DNA from: Zhuqueibacter pondensis
GTDB lineage: Bacteria > Zhuqueibacterota > Zhuqueibacteria > Zhuqueibacterales > Zhuqueibacteraceae
Assembly: GCA_034505955.1 (NCBI GenBank)
Contig: JAPDQK010000025.1
Span: 1 to 64,000, forward strand
DNA: 64,000 bases
Direction of reading: 5' to 3'
Positions 8,206 to 16,602 of this stretch are shown here, one piece after another. How positions within the stretch are numbered: position 1 is the first letter of the stretch; the number at the start of each line of letters is the position of its first letter. Under the pieces are notes generated by a model. The model was not told the origin of the DNA, did no database searches, and saw only the letters and a list, made by a program, of their open reading frames with translations. The translations under genes and the position numbers were made by a program.

Positions 8206-8244
8206 AGCGCAGAGTGCAAAGCAGCGCTGCGCTATGCCCTCTGC

Positions 8245-8787
8245 CTATTGTCCCACCGTGACCGGATAGCCCGCGTTGCGCCAGCTATCATAACCGACTT
8301 CCAGCACGTAAATTCGCCTATATCCTAATTCGTAAAGCGTTTCCCCCAATTTTGAAGATGAATCGCAGTCATCATCGCAGTAGGTTACGATCGTGGATTT
8401 TGGCGAAATGTTTTTGAGGAGCTGATCCCACTTTTCGCGTTGATAGTACGGAAAGTGCATGGCGCCGGCGATGTGGCCAGCGCCATAGCGCTCCTCCTCC
8501 CGCGCGTCCAGAAAAATCGCTTTGCGATTAGTGTGGAGCTTGTAAGCCTGCGCCAAGGTCACGCGCTGCGGCCCGGAAGATTGTGCTCCGGCGTTGATGT
8601 CAACAGCCGGAAGAGCAATATCCTCGGTTAGTGTGGTATCTGCCGCATACGGAACGATGCGTTCCGAGGCAATCCACGGAATCCCTTTGCCGGAAAGATG
8701 ATTATAGGATGCCGCGAATACAACACTGCAAACCAGCAGCGCGGTTGCTTCGACTACTGCTATTCGATAGTGTTTTTCTCGCTTCAT
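8245..8787 (-). CDS. Membrane-anchored rhodanese-like protein
   Basis: A 180-residue protein: one N-terminal hydrophobic helix (about 9-27), a linker, then a rhodanese domain from about 75. It shows the typical IFLDAREEERYGAGHIAGA and HFPY blocks, and the active-site loop begins YCDDDCDSS (C137, C141). Rhodaneses transfer sulfane sulfur via the loop cysteine; the acidic loop with a second Cys is a common variant in MauE-linked rhodaneses. Probably the domain faces the periplasm. It is likely co-transcribed with the MauE-like gene and may work with the exported thiol proteins upstream (inference). Confidence 0.82.
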   Translation of the reverse strand: MKREKHYRIAVVEATALLVCSVVFAASYNHLSGKGIPWIASERIVPYAADTTLTEDIALPAVDINAGAQSSGPQRVTLAQAYKLHTNRKAIFLDAREEERYGAGHIAGAMHFPYYQREKWDQLLKNISPKSTIVTYCDDDCDSSSKLGETLYELGYRRIYVLEVGYDSWRNAGYPVTVGQ

Positions 8788-9294
8788 CGATCACCATGAC
8801 CATTTGTTCGACTATCGCACCGGCATTATCCAACTCAGCCTTGCTTCTCACCTGGCTATGAGCGGTGCGGCAAGCAGAAGATGAAACGTGCGCGAAGACG
8901 AAACCTAGAGAATGTCACCGTCTGCGACATCATGTCTTGGCTTTCCCTGGCTACGCCAAATCTTTTTTGGACAATCGTTTCTTATTCTCCACCAAATCTT
9001 GTTTTTGGCCGGAGATATCATACAATCAATGTACCACTTTTGATATTGACAATCAAGCTTGAAATTATTCCAGGGATTGAATTTTTGCCACCTTCGCTAA
9101 GAAGGGCGTCGAAGTCAACGGTTGCGATGCGGTTGCCGGCGCTCCGCAGAGAAAAAGCTTAATCGAGAATGAGGCGTTGAATTCATGAAAATCATGGCCA
9201 AGCTTCCCCGCGAAGCGCCCCAGTCACCCTTTCGTTAGACATAATTCTTCATCATTGAACGATTTTAAAAAGCAAAATCGATCAATTCAGGAAT
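8788..9294. other. 507-base gap with one direct-repeat copy
   Basis: No convincing gene is seen. The stretch holds the first 56-bp direct repeat (9071-9126) and otherwise only short, low-quality open frames. A GATATC site lies at 9014-9019. A partial GTTAGAC near 9236 was considered as an integron attC end and rejected. Confidence 0.5.
9071..9126. repeat. 56-bp direct repeat, copy A
   Basis: Starts CAGGGATTGAAT and ends in a 19-base core GTCGAAGTCAACGGTTGCG. Copy B at 9907-9962 has the same length, identical ends and about 46 of 56 identical positions, in the same orientation. The pair brackets the small membrane protein gene at 9295-9738. Confidence 0.75.
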
Positions 9295-9738
9295 TTACTT
9301 CTTGCTCAAAAAGTCCTTCGCTGGAATTACTAACCCGATGATCACCAGTACCAGACCAATAATATTGACTGTAATGAGGACCGGATTATTAAACCTAATA
9401 TTAGCCAGGAGAGTATTCCCCCAGCCGATGATACCGACAACCAACACATAAAACCACGCCCACTTTTCAGCTTTTTTATATACTGTCAGCAGTATAAACA
9501 AAGCACCAATTGAGGTTGTCAAGCCAAGCCCGGCGGCCATTCTTTCCAGAATCAACATATAATTGGCCAACTTTGGACTTGCTGCCAGGTAATCGGTCCA
9601 GGATTGTTCGGTATGCAACTGAAATGAGCGTGCGACAAGAACATCCGGTTTAATCACCCCAACGAATCCGTACACTAAAGCGATGATCATCATGATCAAA
9701 AGGATGACATACGAGATTTTGACTGATTTCTTTTCCAT
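9295..9738 (-). CDS. Small four-helix membrane protein of unknown function
   Basis: A 147-residue hydrophobic protein with four predicted membrane helices (about residues 9-27, 68-88, 94-113 and 122-139) and a Lys-rich C-terminus (AKDFLSKK). The segment between helices 1 and 2 (KPDVLVARSFQLHTEQSW) would be extracytoplasmic. I do not recognise a named family. The upstream sequence TAAGAGGAGGAATAAAAG (minus strand) supplies a strong Shine-Dalgarno. The gene is alone between two 56-bp direct repeats 780 bases apart, giving it a cassette-like setting. No kinship to known integron cassettes could be shown. Confidence 0.65.
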   Translation of the reverse strand: MEKKSVKISYVILLIMMIIALVYGFVGVIKPDVLVARSFQLHTEQSWTDYLAASPKLANYMLILERMAAGLGLTTSIGALFILLTVYKKAEKWAWFYVLVVGIIGWGNTLLANIRFNNPVLITVNIIGLVLVIIGLVIPAKDFLSKK

Positions 9739-9906
9739 CTTTTATTCCTCCTCTTAATTTTTGAAAATGTAAAAAGGTTGATTAGAAAAAAATAATTCTC
9801 ATCTCGTCACGTCACCTCCCTTCAGGTTACTGAAACATATTTTTTAACAATTCCCAAATGTTTTTGTTGAGTCACAGGTCTTCCTAAGCCAGACATGCTT
9901 TGTCCA

Positions 9907-9962
9907 CAGGGATTGAATCTTTTCTACCTACGCGAGGGAAAACGTCGAAGTCAACGGTTGCG
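9907..9962. repeat. 56-bp direct repeat, copy B
   Basis: Same length, orientation and ends as copy A (9071-9126), including the exact 19-base core GTCGAAGTCAACGGTTGCG. The middle 25 bases are more diverged. Confidence 0.75.
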
Positions 9963-10080
9963 CTAACGTGATGATGAGCCAGATAGAGGGATAAAATTAC
10001 AAGAGAAGTATACTCAACTTCCTGCAAAAAGTCAAGCGGTTTTTTAGAAAAAAACTAATGCCTCACTCACAGGGGGAAAC

Positions 10081-10136
10081 GTAGCGCAATCATCCCTACA
10101 GGCGCTGCCTGACTGCAAGCAAGATGCTTGCGCTAC
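10081..10136. repeat. Family-5 palindrome bounded by GTAGCGC/GCGCTAC
   Basis: GTAGCGC (10081-10087) and GCGCTAC (10130-10136) bound a 56-bp element containing CAAGCAAGATGCTTGCGC. A second member with the same boundaries and AAGATGTCTGCGCTAC lies inside the methylase gene at 20691-20736. Confidence 0.65.
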
Positions 10137-10214
10137 TCCCCGTCACTGAGGCATTACAAAAAATGAGAAAGAGAAAAAAAATTAAGACAGTCACCTCACA
10201 TGAAGCTGCCGCTT

Positions 10215-10605
10215 CTAACGCATCAGGATCTGAAACCCTGCTTGTTCGAAATGATGGTCAAAAAGTTAAAGCCTGCTGTACACCTTCTTATCGCATGACA
10301 AAGAACGCAATGCAGTCGATCAAGCCACATTCCTTGTCTTGGTGCTTTCTATACTCTGCAACCGCCTGATCGAATGGTTGCGGAGTTAGATGCACTACTT
10401 GCATTTCACCGCAAGTAAGGAAATGTTCGATGACTTTAATAGCTTCTTTCTTGTAATAGCGCGCCAAGGCGTTGCCCATTTCAAGGAGAACGACGGCAGT
10501 GACGAACGAGGGTTAGCCTTCAAACCGATCACTCAACTCGGAAGCCTTATCGTGATACTAAACACGTTGGTTAATCTGTGTGATAAGAAACAAGGTGTCA
10601 ACTGT
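10215..10605 (-). pseudogene. Decayed PIN-domain (VapC-like) toxin gene
   Basis: Reading the minus strand from 10605 gives TVDTLFLITQINQRV, a stop (TAG 10558-10560), YHDKASELSDRFEG, a stop (TAA 10513-10515), then PSFVTAVVLLEMGNALARYY and on to GLIDCIAFFVMR, a stop at 10288, EGVQQALTF, a one-base frameshift near 10255, and DHHFEQAGFQILMR with a final TAG at 10215. The whole is a near full-length PIN ribonuclease: acidic positions lie in VDT, LLEMGN, LIDC and FDHHF. Two stops replace expected Gln codons (CAG to TAG, CAA to TAA). The N-terminal start is lost and no intact antitoxin adjoins. The gene is clearly dead. Confidence 0.85.
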
Positions 10606-10675
10606 GGCAGAAAGGTGTTGGGGGAGGAAAAAAACGGGACATCTCCAATTGCCTTGATCAAGTCAGAGAATTATC

Positions 10676-11269
10676 CTACCGCAACTGCAATTGGTATTCG
10701 CTGATTTTGCGTGAGAGGGTGGAGCGCGGGATGCCAAGTTCGCGGGCGATCTCCTCCTGGGAGGCCAGTGGATTCCTGATGATCGTCCGAAAAATGATTT
10801 GCTTTTCAATATAGGCGAGGTAATCCGGCAACGAAAAGCGGTTGCCAGCCTCCCGGTCAAAATTGATGATGGCTTTGTAAGCTTCGACTTCGCGGTCAAC
10901 GATTTTTTTCAACTCGCTGAAGCCGGTGGCTTTGGTGATGAACGCTTTGGCTCCACTCTGCAAAAACCGCTTTTTTTCTTCATCGGTGATTGGAAAGCCG
11001 GTCATCGCCACCACCGGTATGCTCCGGAACTCGAGATACTTTTCATCCGTCAACAGGTGTTCGTAGAATTGCATGCCATCCATGTCTGGCAGCCGGTAGT
11101 CGAGCACGATCAAATGTACGCTGTAGTTGCTCAACACCGTCAATCCTTCTCTGGCGCTGGCCGCCACGAGCGTCTCATAACCGGCGCTGCGAAAGACCAC
11201 TGCCAAATTTTGCTGGAAATTGATATTATCCTCGATCAACAAAATGGTTCCTTTGGCATGCGGAATCAT
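10676..11269 (-). CDS. Response regulator with Fis-type HTH output
   Basis: A 197-residue two-component regulator. The start at 11269 is preceded by GAGGAG at ideal spacing; the frame remains open upstream but without a better site. The receiver domain (about 5-125) has the acidic pair ED (LLIEDN), phosphoacceptor D57 in LIVLDYRLPDMDG, a switch Thr in MTGF and the conserved Lys in FITKATG. The C-terminus (about 150-197) carries a Fis/NtrC-type helix-turn-helix (SQEEIARELGIPRSTLSRKI). There is no AAA+ domain, so it resembles PrrA/RegA-type short regulators. No histidine kinase is adjacent, so its signal is unknown. Confidence 0.85.
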   Translation of the reverse strand: MIPHAKGTILLIEDNINFQQNLAVVFRSAGYETLVAASAREGLTVLSNYSVHLIVLDYRLPDMDGMQFYEHLLTDEKYLEFRSIPVVAMTGFPITDEEKKRFLQSGAKAFITKATGFSELKKIVDREVEAYKAIINFDREAGNRFSLPDYLAYIEKQIIFRTIIRNPLASQEEIARELGIPRSTLSRKISEYQLQLR

Positions 11270-11541
11270 ATCAAGCTCCTCAAATGCCTTGAAGGACGGT
11301 TCCGTCCTCAGCCATAAAAAGTTTACCATCAAAACAATGGACAAGAGGCGATAAAGCCGATACCATTTTGCCTACAGAAAGCATGCCAGATGAGATGGCG
11401 ATTTTTTACCAGCCATTAGAACATAAAAAACAGTCGCTTGGAATTTTTCGATGATGGTTGATAGCCTGGCAATCTATCTGTTTGTTGCGAGCTGAGACAA
11501 ATCCCGCTCAGTAATAGACAACTCGGGAATGGGCAGGCAGA

Positions 11542-13002
11542 TTAAATCGCTTTCAGCTTTTCCTGCACGATTTCCCACGCAAGGCGTACGTGATGTTCAT
11601 TGGTACGCAGGTTGCCGATGGCCAGCCGCAGAACATACCGATCACGCAATTTGGTGTGCGATAAAAAGACTTTTCGCGTGGCATTCACTTTTTCCAAGAG
11701 TTGTTCGTTGAGGCGATTCAGTTTTTCCTCATCATCTACGCCGGTGGGATGCGCTCGAAAACAGACGGTGCTGAAAGGCGTTGGCGCCATCCGCTCGAAA
11801 TCCGGATGCCTGTCGATCCAACCCGCAAATTGCTGCGCGAGGCGAATATGTTCGCGAATTCGTGCAGCGATTCCTTCCCAACCGAAATAGCGCAGCACGA
11901 ACCACAATTTCAGTGCGCGAAATCGCCGGCCGAGCTGGACGCCATAGTCCATGAAGTTGGTCACCTCGGCGTCTTGCTTGGTGCGCAAATATTCCGGGAC
12001 GAGACTGAAGGCGCGGCGCAACACCTCCGGCTTGCGCGTGTAGAAAGCGCTCAAATCAAACGGCACGAACAGCCATTTGTGGGGATTCATCACGAGAGAG
12101 TCAGCACGGTCGCAGCCAGCAAGCACATGATGCATTTCCGGCAAAACTGCCGCTGCTCCCCCATAAGCTGCATCGACATGCAGCCATAGATTCTCCCGTT
12201 CGCAAATCGTGGCAATCTCCGGCACCGGATCAATGCTTGTTGTCGAGGTGGTACCGACGGTGGCGACGACACAGAAGGGCCGCCAGCCGTTTTGACGATC
12301 CTCGGCAATTGCCCGGGAGAGTGCTTCTGGGCGCATCTGAAAGTTTTCGTCCACGGGAATTTTTCGTACACCGGCAGTGCCCACGCCCAGGGTAATTGCG
12401 GCTTTTTCGATGGACGAGTGCGCTTGTTCCGAAGTATAAAGCCGCAACCGTGGCACGTCAGTTCGACCGGCAAGTCCTTCCTCGCGGATGCGGAGGTCAG
12501 TGAGTTGTTCGCGAGCTGCCGCGATGGCATGCATGCTGCTGACGGAAGCCGTATCGTAAATGATGCCCCAAAAATTTTTCGGCAGGCCGAGCATTTGACG
12601 AAGCCAGTCCAGCGTCACTTGCTCGAGTTCGGTGGCCGCCGGGCAGGTTTGCCACAGCATGCCGATAATGTTGAAACTCGCACAAAGCAATTCTCCGAGA
12701 ATTCCCGGACCGCTGCCGGTAATCGCAAAATACGCGAAAAAATTCGGATGGTTCCAGTGCGTCATGCCGGGCATGATGATCCGGTCGATATCCGCAAGTA
12801 TGTTTTCCATCGGCTCGCCGGAAAGGGGAGGAGCGGGCGGGAGTTGCGCGCGGATGTCGCCTGGCATGAGGTTCGGAAGCACCGGGTGGTGCTCGATGTT
12901 TTCGCGATAGTCAGCGATCCAATCCACGAGTTGATGCGCCAAGCGGCGGAATTCTTCGACCGGCATGTCGCCCGCGTGGGAAGAAGTGGTAATGGTACTC
13001 AT
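11542..13002 (-). CDS. PLP-dependent aromatic-L-amino-acid/tyrosine decarboxylase family
   Basis: A 486-residue group II pyridoxal-phosphate decarboxylase. It has the family blocks MTHWNHPNFFAYF (about 78-90), the cofactor aspartate region LWLHVDAAYGG and the Schiff-base lysine in MNPHKWLFVPFD near residue 305. Length and layout match eukaryotic-type DOPA/tryptophan decarboxylases common in soil and FCB bacteria. Substrate (Tyr, Trp, Phe or other) cannot be fixed from sequence; one variation is DTASVSSMHA where many members have TSGGSEA. It is a single-gene unit between the response regulator and a divergently oriented coiled-coil gene. Confidence 0.85.
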   Translation of the reverse strand: MSTITTSSHAGDMPVEEFRRLAHQLVDWIADYRENIEHHPVLPNLMPGDIRAQLPPAPPLSGEPMENILADIDRIIMPGMTHWNHPNFFAYFAITGSGPGILGELLCASFNIIGMLWQTCPAATELEQVTLDWLRQMLGLPKNFWGIIYDTASVSSMHAIAAAREQLTDLRIREEGLAGRTDVPRLRLYTSEQAHSSIEKAAITLGVGTAGVRKIPVDENFQMRPEALSRAIAEDRQNGWRPFCVVATVGTTSTTSIDPVPEIATICERENLWLHVDAAYGGAAAVLPEMHHVLAGCDRADSLVMNPHKWLFVPFDLSAFYTRKPEVLRRAFSLVPEYLRTKQDAEVTNFMDYGVQLGRRFRALKLWFVLRYFGWEGIAARIREHIRLAQQFAGWIDRHPDFERMAPTPFSTVCFRAHPTGVDDEEKLNRLNEQLLEKVNATRKVFLSHTKLRDRYVLRLAIGNLRTNEHHVRLAWEIVQEKLKAI

Positions 13003-13098
13003 GAGTGGTTGCCAGAAAAATTTCTTGATTTCTTATATACTTTTGTTTAACTTAATAATAATTCAAAAAAAAGTAAATTCTCATATCGCAGGCCAACG

Positions 13099-13470
13099 AT
13101 GGGAATGGAAATAGCTGAAATTGATGAAAAAAGGCTCAAAGAGCTTATTGACGAAGCCGTCCAAAAGCACATGAGAATCACTATTGAAGATATTGAAGGT
13201 GTGCGCCGGTCGCCGGCGGGTGTTCTCGTGCGCTTGGAGAATCGTGTGGAGTATATCGAAAAAAGAATCGAGAATATTGAAAAGAATATGGCGACGCGCG
13301 CGGACGCAGCGACTATGGCCACACGCTCGGACATAGCGGCTTTGAAACTCGAACTCAAAGAAGAAACATGGAAATTAAAATTGTACATTATTATTTTAGC
13401 GGTTTTGATTCTGGTCACCAATCCCAAAGTCTTGGAATTGTTCGGTAAACTGTTGGGTTTGATGAAATAG
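13099..13470 (+). CDS. Coiled-coil protein with C-terminal membrane anchor
   Basis: A 123-residue protein: a charged helical N-terminus (EIDEKRLKELIDEAVQKH), a heptad-rich coiled coil (LENRVEYIEKRIENIEKN), a short MATRADAATMATRSDIAALK repeat (MATRxDxAxx twice) and one C-terminal hydrophobic helix (LYIIILAVLILVTN). This layout resembles small DUF1640/CCDC90-like tethered coiled-coil proteins. Function unknown. It is divergent from the decarboxylase and convergent with the ribonuclease gene. The ATG at 13105 is an alternative start. Confidence 0.6.
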   Translation: MGMEIAEIDEKRLKELIDEAVQKHMRITIEDIEGVRRSPAGVLVRLENRVEYIEKRIENIEKNMATRADAATMATRSDIAALKLELKEETWKLKLYIIILAVLILVTNPKVLELFGKLLGLMK

Positions 13471-13525
13471 TTTTGAGTTCTCCGATAGCTACTTCGCAAA
13501 TTTGGGGGTTTCTCTTCTTGGTTTC

Positions 13526-15646
13526 TCACTTGATTTGAAACCGCATCGTTGCTTTGTCGGCATCCATTTCCAAACAAATCACCTGCACTGCCATCGGCGC
13601 ATGATGCGGCGGAATGTTGCGCTCGCCGAGGCCCTCGATACCGGCGGGAGGGACGTGTAAGCGCAGATCGAGATCAGGCAACTGTAAAATGATGCGCGGA
13701 TTTTGGCCCTGACTGCGACCGAGGTACGCAGTGAAGGTCTCACCGAGATGCTGCGCAAGATAAACGCATTTCCAATACAGGTCCGCGCGTGACTCCAAAC
13801 GTTGAATGCGGCGCGTCATTTCCTCGATCGCCAGCGCCCGCGCCCACAAATCGGTTTGCGAATAGTGGGGTTTGCCGGTTTGCAGGAACGCAACGATCTG
13901 TCGTTGCATCACCAGATCGCCGTAACGTCTGAGAGGGGAGGTGATTTGCGTGTAGCCGTCAACACCAAGATCACGGTGTGGCGCGCGCTCGGCTTTGAGT
14001 TGTGCACGCACGGGGCCGGAAGAGAAAGAGGCTTCTTCATCTTCGCGTTCCGGCACCAGCGTCTCTTGAACCCGGTAGATGCACGGGATCCGATGCTCGT
14101 GACAAAATTGCGCTGCGGCCTGATTGGCCGCAATCATCCATTCCGCCACCATTTTGTGCGCCACGCTATTGCGCAAGATTCGGTGCAGATGTACCATCCC
14201 ATCCGGCCCAACGCGTACTTCGACTTCGTCACGCTGGAAAACTTTGGCGCCATTTGCGATGCGTTGTTTCTCTAAACGGGCAGCAATGGTTGCCCACACC
14301 TCCAGCGCTTCTGTCAAGCCGGATGGCACCTGCTCGTTGCCCGCTCCCCGGAATTCCCGCCGGTTTTCTTCCTCCTGCGGGAGTTTGTTCCGTGAAATCT
14401 GCGGCAACCATGCGTCGATGCTGTCGTAGTCGGTGTTGAAGTCAATTTTGATTTTTTCACAAATCACGCGTGCAAGACGCACGGGCTGCTCATCCTGACT
14501 CAAAAAGTAGAAAGACAACACCGGCCGTTCACAGCCGGCATTCAAGCTGCCGAGATCATTCGAGAGGTGTGGTGGCAACATCGGGACTTTGCGATGCGGC
14601 AAATAGGCACTGGCGCCGACATCATAAGCCCAGGCATCGAATAAAGTTTCCTTCGGAACCAAGACTTCCAACAACGGCGTGTGCACGCCGATTTCAACGC
14701 CGGTTGCAGTACGGCAAAAGCTCAATGCGTCGTCGCGATCGGTCGTTTCGGGATTGTCGATCGTCACCACCCATTGCGGTTGGCGTTCGTTGTTGATGAT
14801 GAAATCATTTGATACTGATGTCGTCATGCTCGCATCTTGGACGCATGCCAATCGCCGTGCGTGCCGGCGCAACAAGGGTTCGGAAAATATGAAGAAATCA
14901 GCTTCCGGAGCCACACGCCCGATTTTTTTCAGCCAGTGGAATAACAAATGGCGTGCATCGCGATAGCCGGTGAGCGTGTTGAGCGAATGGAGATGCAGAA
15001 CGAATTCTTTGCGCCAGATTTCCGGATACAGGCGGCGCTGCTCCAAAGTTGCGCGGGCCAAACGCACCAATTTTTTTCCCAACGGATGGGCGTCGATTTC
15101 GGCAGCACCCCAGTCTTTCTGTAAAGCTTCCGTCATCGTCGTGCGCAATGTCTCGAAAAGTTGATGGCGTTCCTGCTCGCTGCGCCGCCGGGGACGAGCC
15201 GGCGCCGGTGGACGATACGATACTTTTTCTCCGGAAAGTGTAAAGCGGCTGTCATTTTGCAGCGAGAGATACATCGCTGCTTCCTGCTCTGGAGCGATGG
15301 TCTTCCCGAAATATTCCTGGGCAAGGTCGCTCACCGTAATGCCCGGGCTTCTGATCCATTCCGGATGAGCGTCGAGCAGGAGTCCGAGATCAATCTGGCC
15401 GGCCAAATTTTCGATTTGCTTGTGCCTGGCCGCAAAGCTTTCTGCCGAAGCGCCGAGATTCAACAGGACATCACGAAACTTGATGCGATTTCTGGCGCCG
15501 CCGGCATCTTGCACGAAAAGCTCTTCCTGTGACACATTCGGATCAGCGAAAACTTCGCCAAGCCGCACTTTGCCGTTGCGGGCGATAAAAAGCACAATGT
15601 GGCCGCGCCGGGGACGGTTTTGTATGAAATCGATTTTCTTGGACAT
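13526..15646 (-). CDS. RNB-domain exoribonuclease (RNase II/R family)
   Basis: A 706-residue ribonuclease. The RNB catalytic motif reads VVTIDNPETTDRDDALSF (about residues 293-310), retaining the aspartates that bind Mg; the second signature GYTQITSPLRRYGDLVMQRQ lies near 580. Between them is the usual long RNB barrel. A recognisable cold-shock pair at the N-terminus and a C-terminal S1 domain are weak, and the N-terminal 200 residues look diverged, as in RNase II-like proteins of cyanobacteria and FCB organisms. Predicted role: 3'-to-5' RNA degradation in the cytoplasm. It is transcribed away from ssrA. Confidence 0.85.
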   Translation of the reverse strand: MSKKIDFIQNRPRRGHIVLFIARNGKVRLGEVFADPNVSQEELFVQDAGGARNRIKFRDVLLNLGASAESFAARHKQIENLAGQIDLGLLLDAHPEWIRSPGITVSDLAQEYFGKTIAPEQEAAMYLSLQNDSRFTLSGEKVSYRPPAPARPRRRSEQERHQLFETLRTTMTEALQKDWGAAEIDAHPLGKKLVRLARATLEQRRLYPEIWRKEFVLHLHSLNTLTGYRDARHLLFHWLKKIGRVAPEADFFIFSEPLLRRHARRLACVQDASMTTSVSNDFIINNERQPQWVVTIDNPETTDRDDALSFCRTATGVEIGVHTPLLEVLVPKETLFDAWAYDVGASAYLPHRKVPMLPPHLSNDLGSLNAGCERPVLSFYFLSQDEQPVRLARVICEKIKIDFNTDYDSIDAWLPQISRNKLPQEEENRREFRGAGNEQVPSGLTEALEVWATIAARLEKQRIANGAKVFQRDEVEVRVGPDGMVHLHRILRNSVAHKMVAEWMIAANQAAAQFCHEHRIPCIYRVQETLVPEREDEEASFSSGPVRAQLKAERAPHRDLGVDGYTQITSPLRRYGDLVMQRQIVAFLQTGKPHYSQTDLWARALAIEEMTRRIQRLESRADLYWKCVYLAQHLGETFTAYLGRSQGQNPRIILQLPDLDLRLHVPPAGIEGLGERNIPPHHAPMAVQVICLEMDADKATMRFQIK

Positions 15647-15922
15647 GGAAAAGAATAGAAAGATTGGTCGACAAATTTGGATTTTTTGCTCTCGTCCTGT
15701 AATTTAAATTCAACAGAAAGAATATACCATAAAATTGCCATCGAGTCAAATCAAATAAGCTTACGATTGAATAAATTCTGACTTGACTCTCGGTTGCAAT
15801 CTACGTATATACTCGTTCAGAGTGAAAATTTCACTGCGATGTTTCCAGAATAACAGACGAGTTTGGTAGCATGCAAAAACTGCGCTAAACCAGTATAAAA
15901 TCCAAAGTCAGTGCCAAGCACG

Positions 15923-15982
15923 AAAAGGATTTCCTGCGGGTGTACCCTGCGGGTGCAGCCTCCTGAATGACAAATTCCTTTT
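15923..15982. repeat. Family-1-related repeat with tandem CCTGCGGGTG
   Basis: AAAAGGATTT and AAATTCCTTTT form imperfect inverted ends. Inside, CCTGCGGGTG occurs twice (15933-15942 and 15946-15955), followed by CTGAATGACA, the right-end signature of family-1 elements. Confidence 0.5.
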
Positions 15983-16028
15983 ATTTTGGCAAAACTCAAT
16001 AATATCCACAAAGATCAAAAAATTCGTC

Positions 16029-16057
16029 TTGACAGATTGAGGAAACTTTTGTACATT
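16029..16057 (+). promoter_or_regulatory. Sigma-70-type promoter of ssrA
   Basis: TTGACA at 16029-16034 and TACATT at 16052-16057 with a 17-base spacer, placing initiation about 20 bases upstream of the mature tmRNA 5' end. The match is close to consensus. Confidence 0.75.
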
Positions 16058-16083
16058 TTAAAGCGTTAGTTATCATGATAAAC

Positions 16084-16443
16084 GGGGACGACATGGTTTC
16101 GACGGGGGTCGAGGCATCGAGAACGGCATACCGAGGTTGTCTGGCGCCTCGTTAAACAGCCGGGCGAAAAATTAAACGCAGACAATTATGCGTATGCAAT
16201 GGCTGCTTAATTAACAACTAAGCAGCCCGCTTATCCCAACTGCGCCACCCACGCGGGAATAAGCGTCAGCTCTGGTGGCTGGTTTTCGGCGCTCGCCTGT
16301 GTGCCGGAGGCGAGACCTGACAGGCTGGTCGCGGACGACCTTTGCTGGTTGAGGTCGCTGCGGCGAGAGCGATCAATCGGCTATGTATGTAGAAGTTCTC
16401 CTTGACTGGCCTTCGGACGCGGGTTCGATTCCCGCCGTCTCCA
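16084..16443 (+). ncRNA. ssrA: Transfer-messenger RNA (tmRNA)
   Basis: A one-piece tmRNA of about 360 bases. GGGGACG (16084-16090) pairs with CGTCTCC (16436-16442) to form the acceptor stem, followed by discriminator A; CCA is not encoded. The conserved opening GACATGGTTTCGACGGG and the T-arm GGTTCGATTCCCGCC are present. The tag frame begins at GCA 16178 and ends at TAA 16208-16210, reading ADNYAYAMAA, preceded by TTAAAC. The tag resembles the Chlorobi sequence ADDYSYAMAA. It rescues stalled ribosomes with SmpB and marks products for proteolysis. Confidence 0.95.
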
Positions 16444-16453
16444 CGACCAAAAC

Positions 16454-16495
16454 GCCATCATTCCGATGTATCGGGATGATGGCATTTTTATTTTT
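16454..16495 (+). terminator. Rho-independent terminator of ssrA
   Basis: GCCATCATTCCGAT (16454-16467) pairs with ATCGGGATGATGGC (ending 16483) with one wobble and a two-base gap in the loop, followed by ATTTTTATTTTT. It lies 11 bases after the tmRNA 3' end. Confidence 0.85.
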
Positions 16496-16509
16496 AGTCA
16501 ACAAAAATC

Positions 16510-16538
16510 TTGACTTTGTGGCGGGCTTTCTGTATTCT
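16510..16538 (+). promoter_or_regulatory. Predicted promoter of the restriction-modification operon
   Basis: TTGACT (16510-16515) and TATTCT (16533-16538) with a 17-base spacer. Between the likely start and the methylase ATG lies the inverted repeat TTGACACCAAGTCAA (16586-16600), two bases before the start codon, where it could hide the ribosome site or act as an operator. Confidence 0.6.
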
Positions 16539-16602
16539 TAAAACTGAATGAAGCTAAAAAGTAAAAGTAGATGCAACTCAAGTTCTTGACACCAAGTCAA
16601 CA

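Larger units (their letters stand above)
9739..10214. other. 476-base gap with repeats
   Basis: No credible gene. Contains direct-repeat copy B (9907-9962) and a GTAGCGC-bounded palindrome (10081-10136). A short plus-strand frame from 10124 runs antisense over the dead PIN gene and is not believed to be coding. Confidence 0.5.
15647..16083. other. Gap between RNB gene and ssrA with repeat remnant and ssrA promoter
   Basis: No gene. It holds a repeat remnant at 15923-15982 and the ssrA promoter at 16029-16057. The remaining sequence is AT-rich and unremarkable. Confidence 0.55.

Noticed and set aside
9160..9245. Possible integron attC site (GTTAGAC near 9236 with a GCTTC/GAAGC hairpin)
   Set aside because: The matching RYYYAAC end is absent upstream, and neither 56-bp repeat fits attC box rules.
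13526..15646. Assignment of the RNB protein specifically as RNase R
   Set aside because: Clear cold-shock and S1 domains were not visible, so only the RNase II/R family level is supported.
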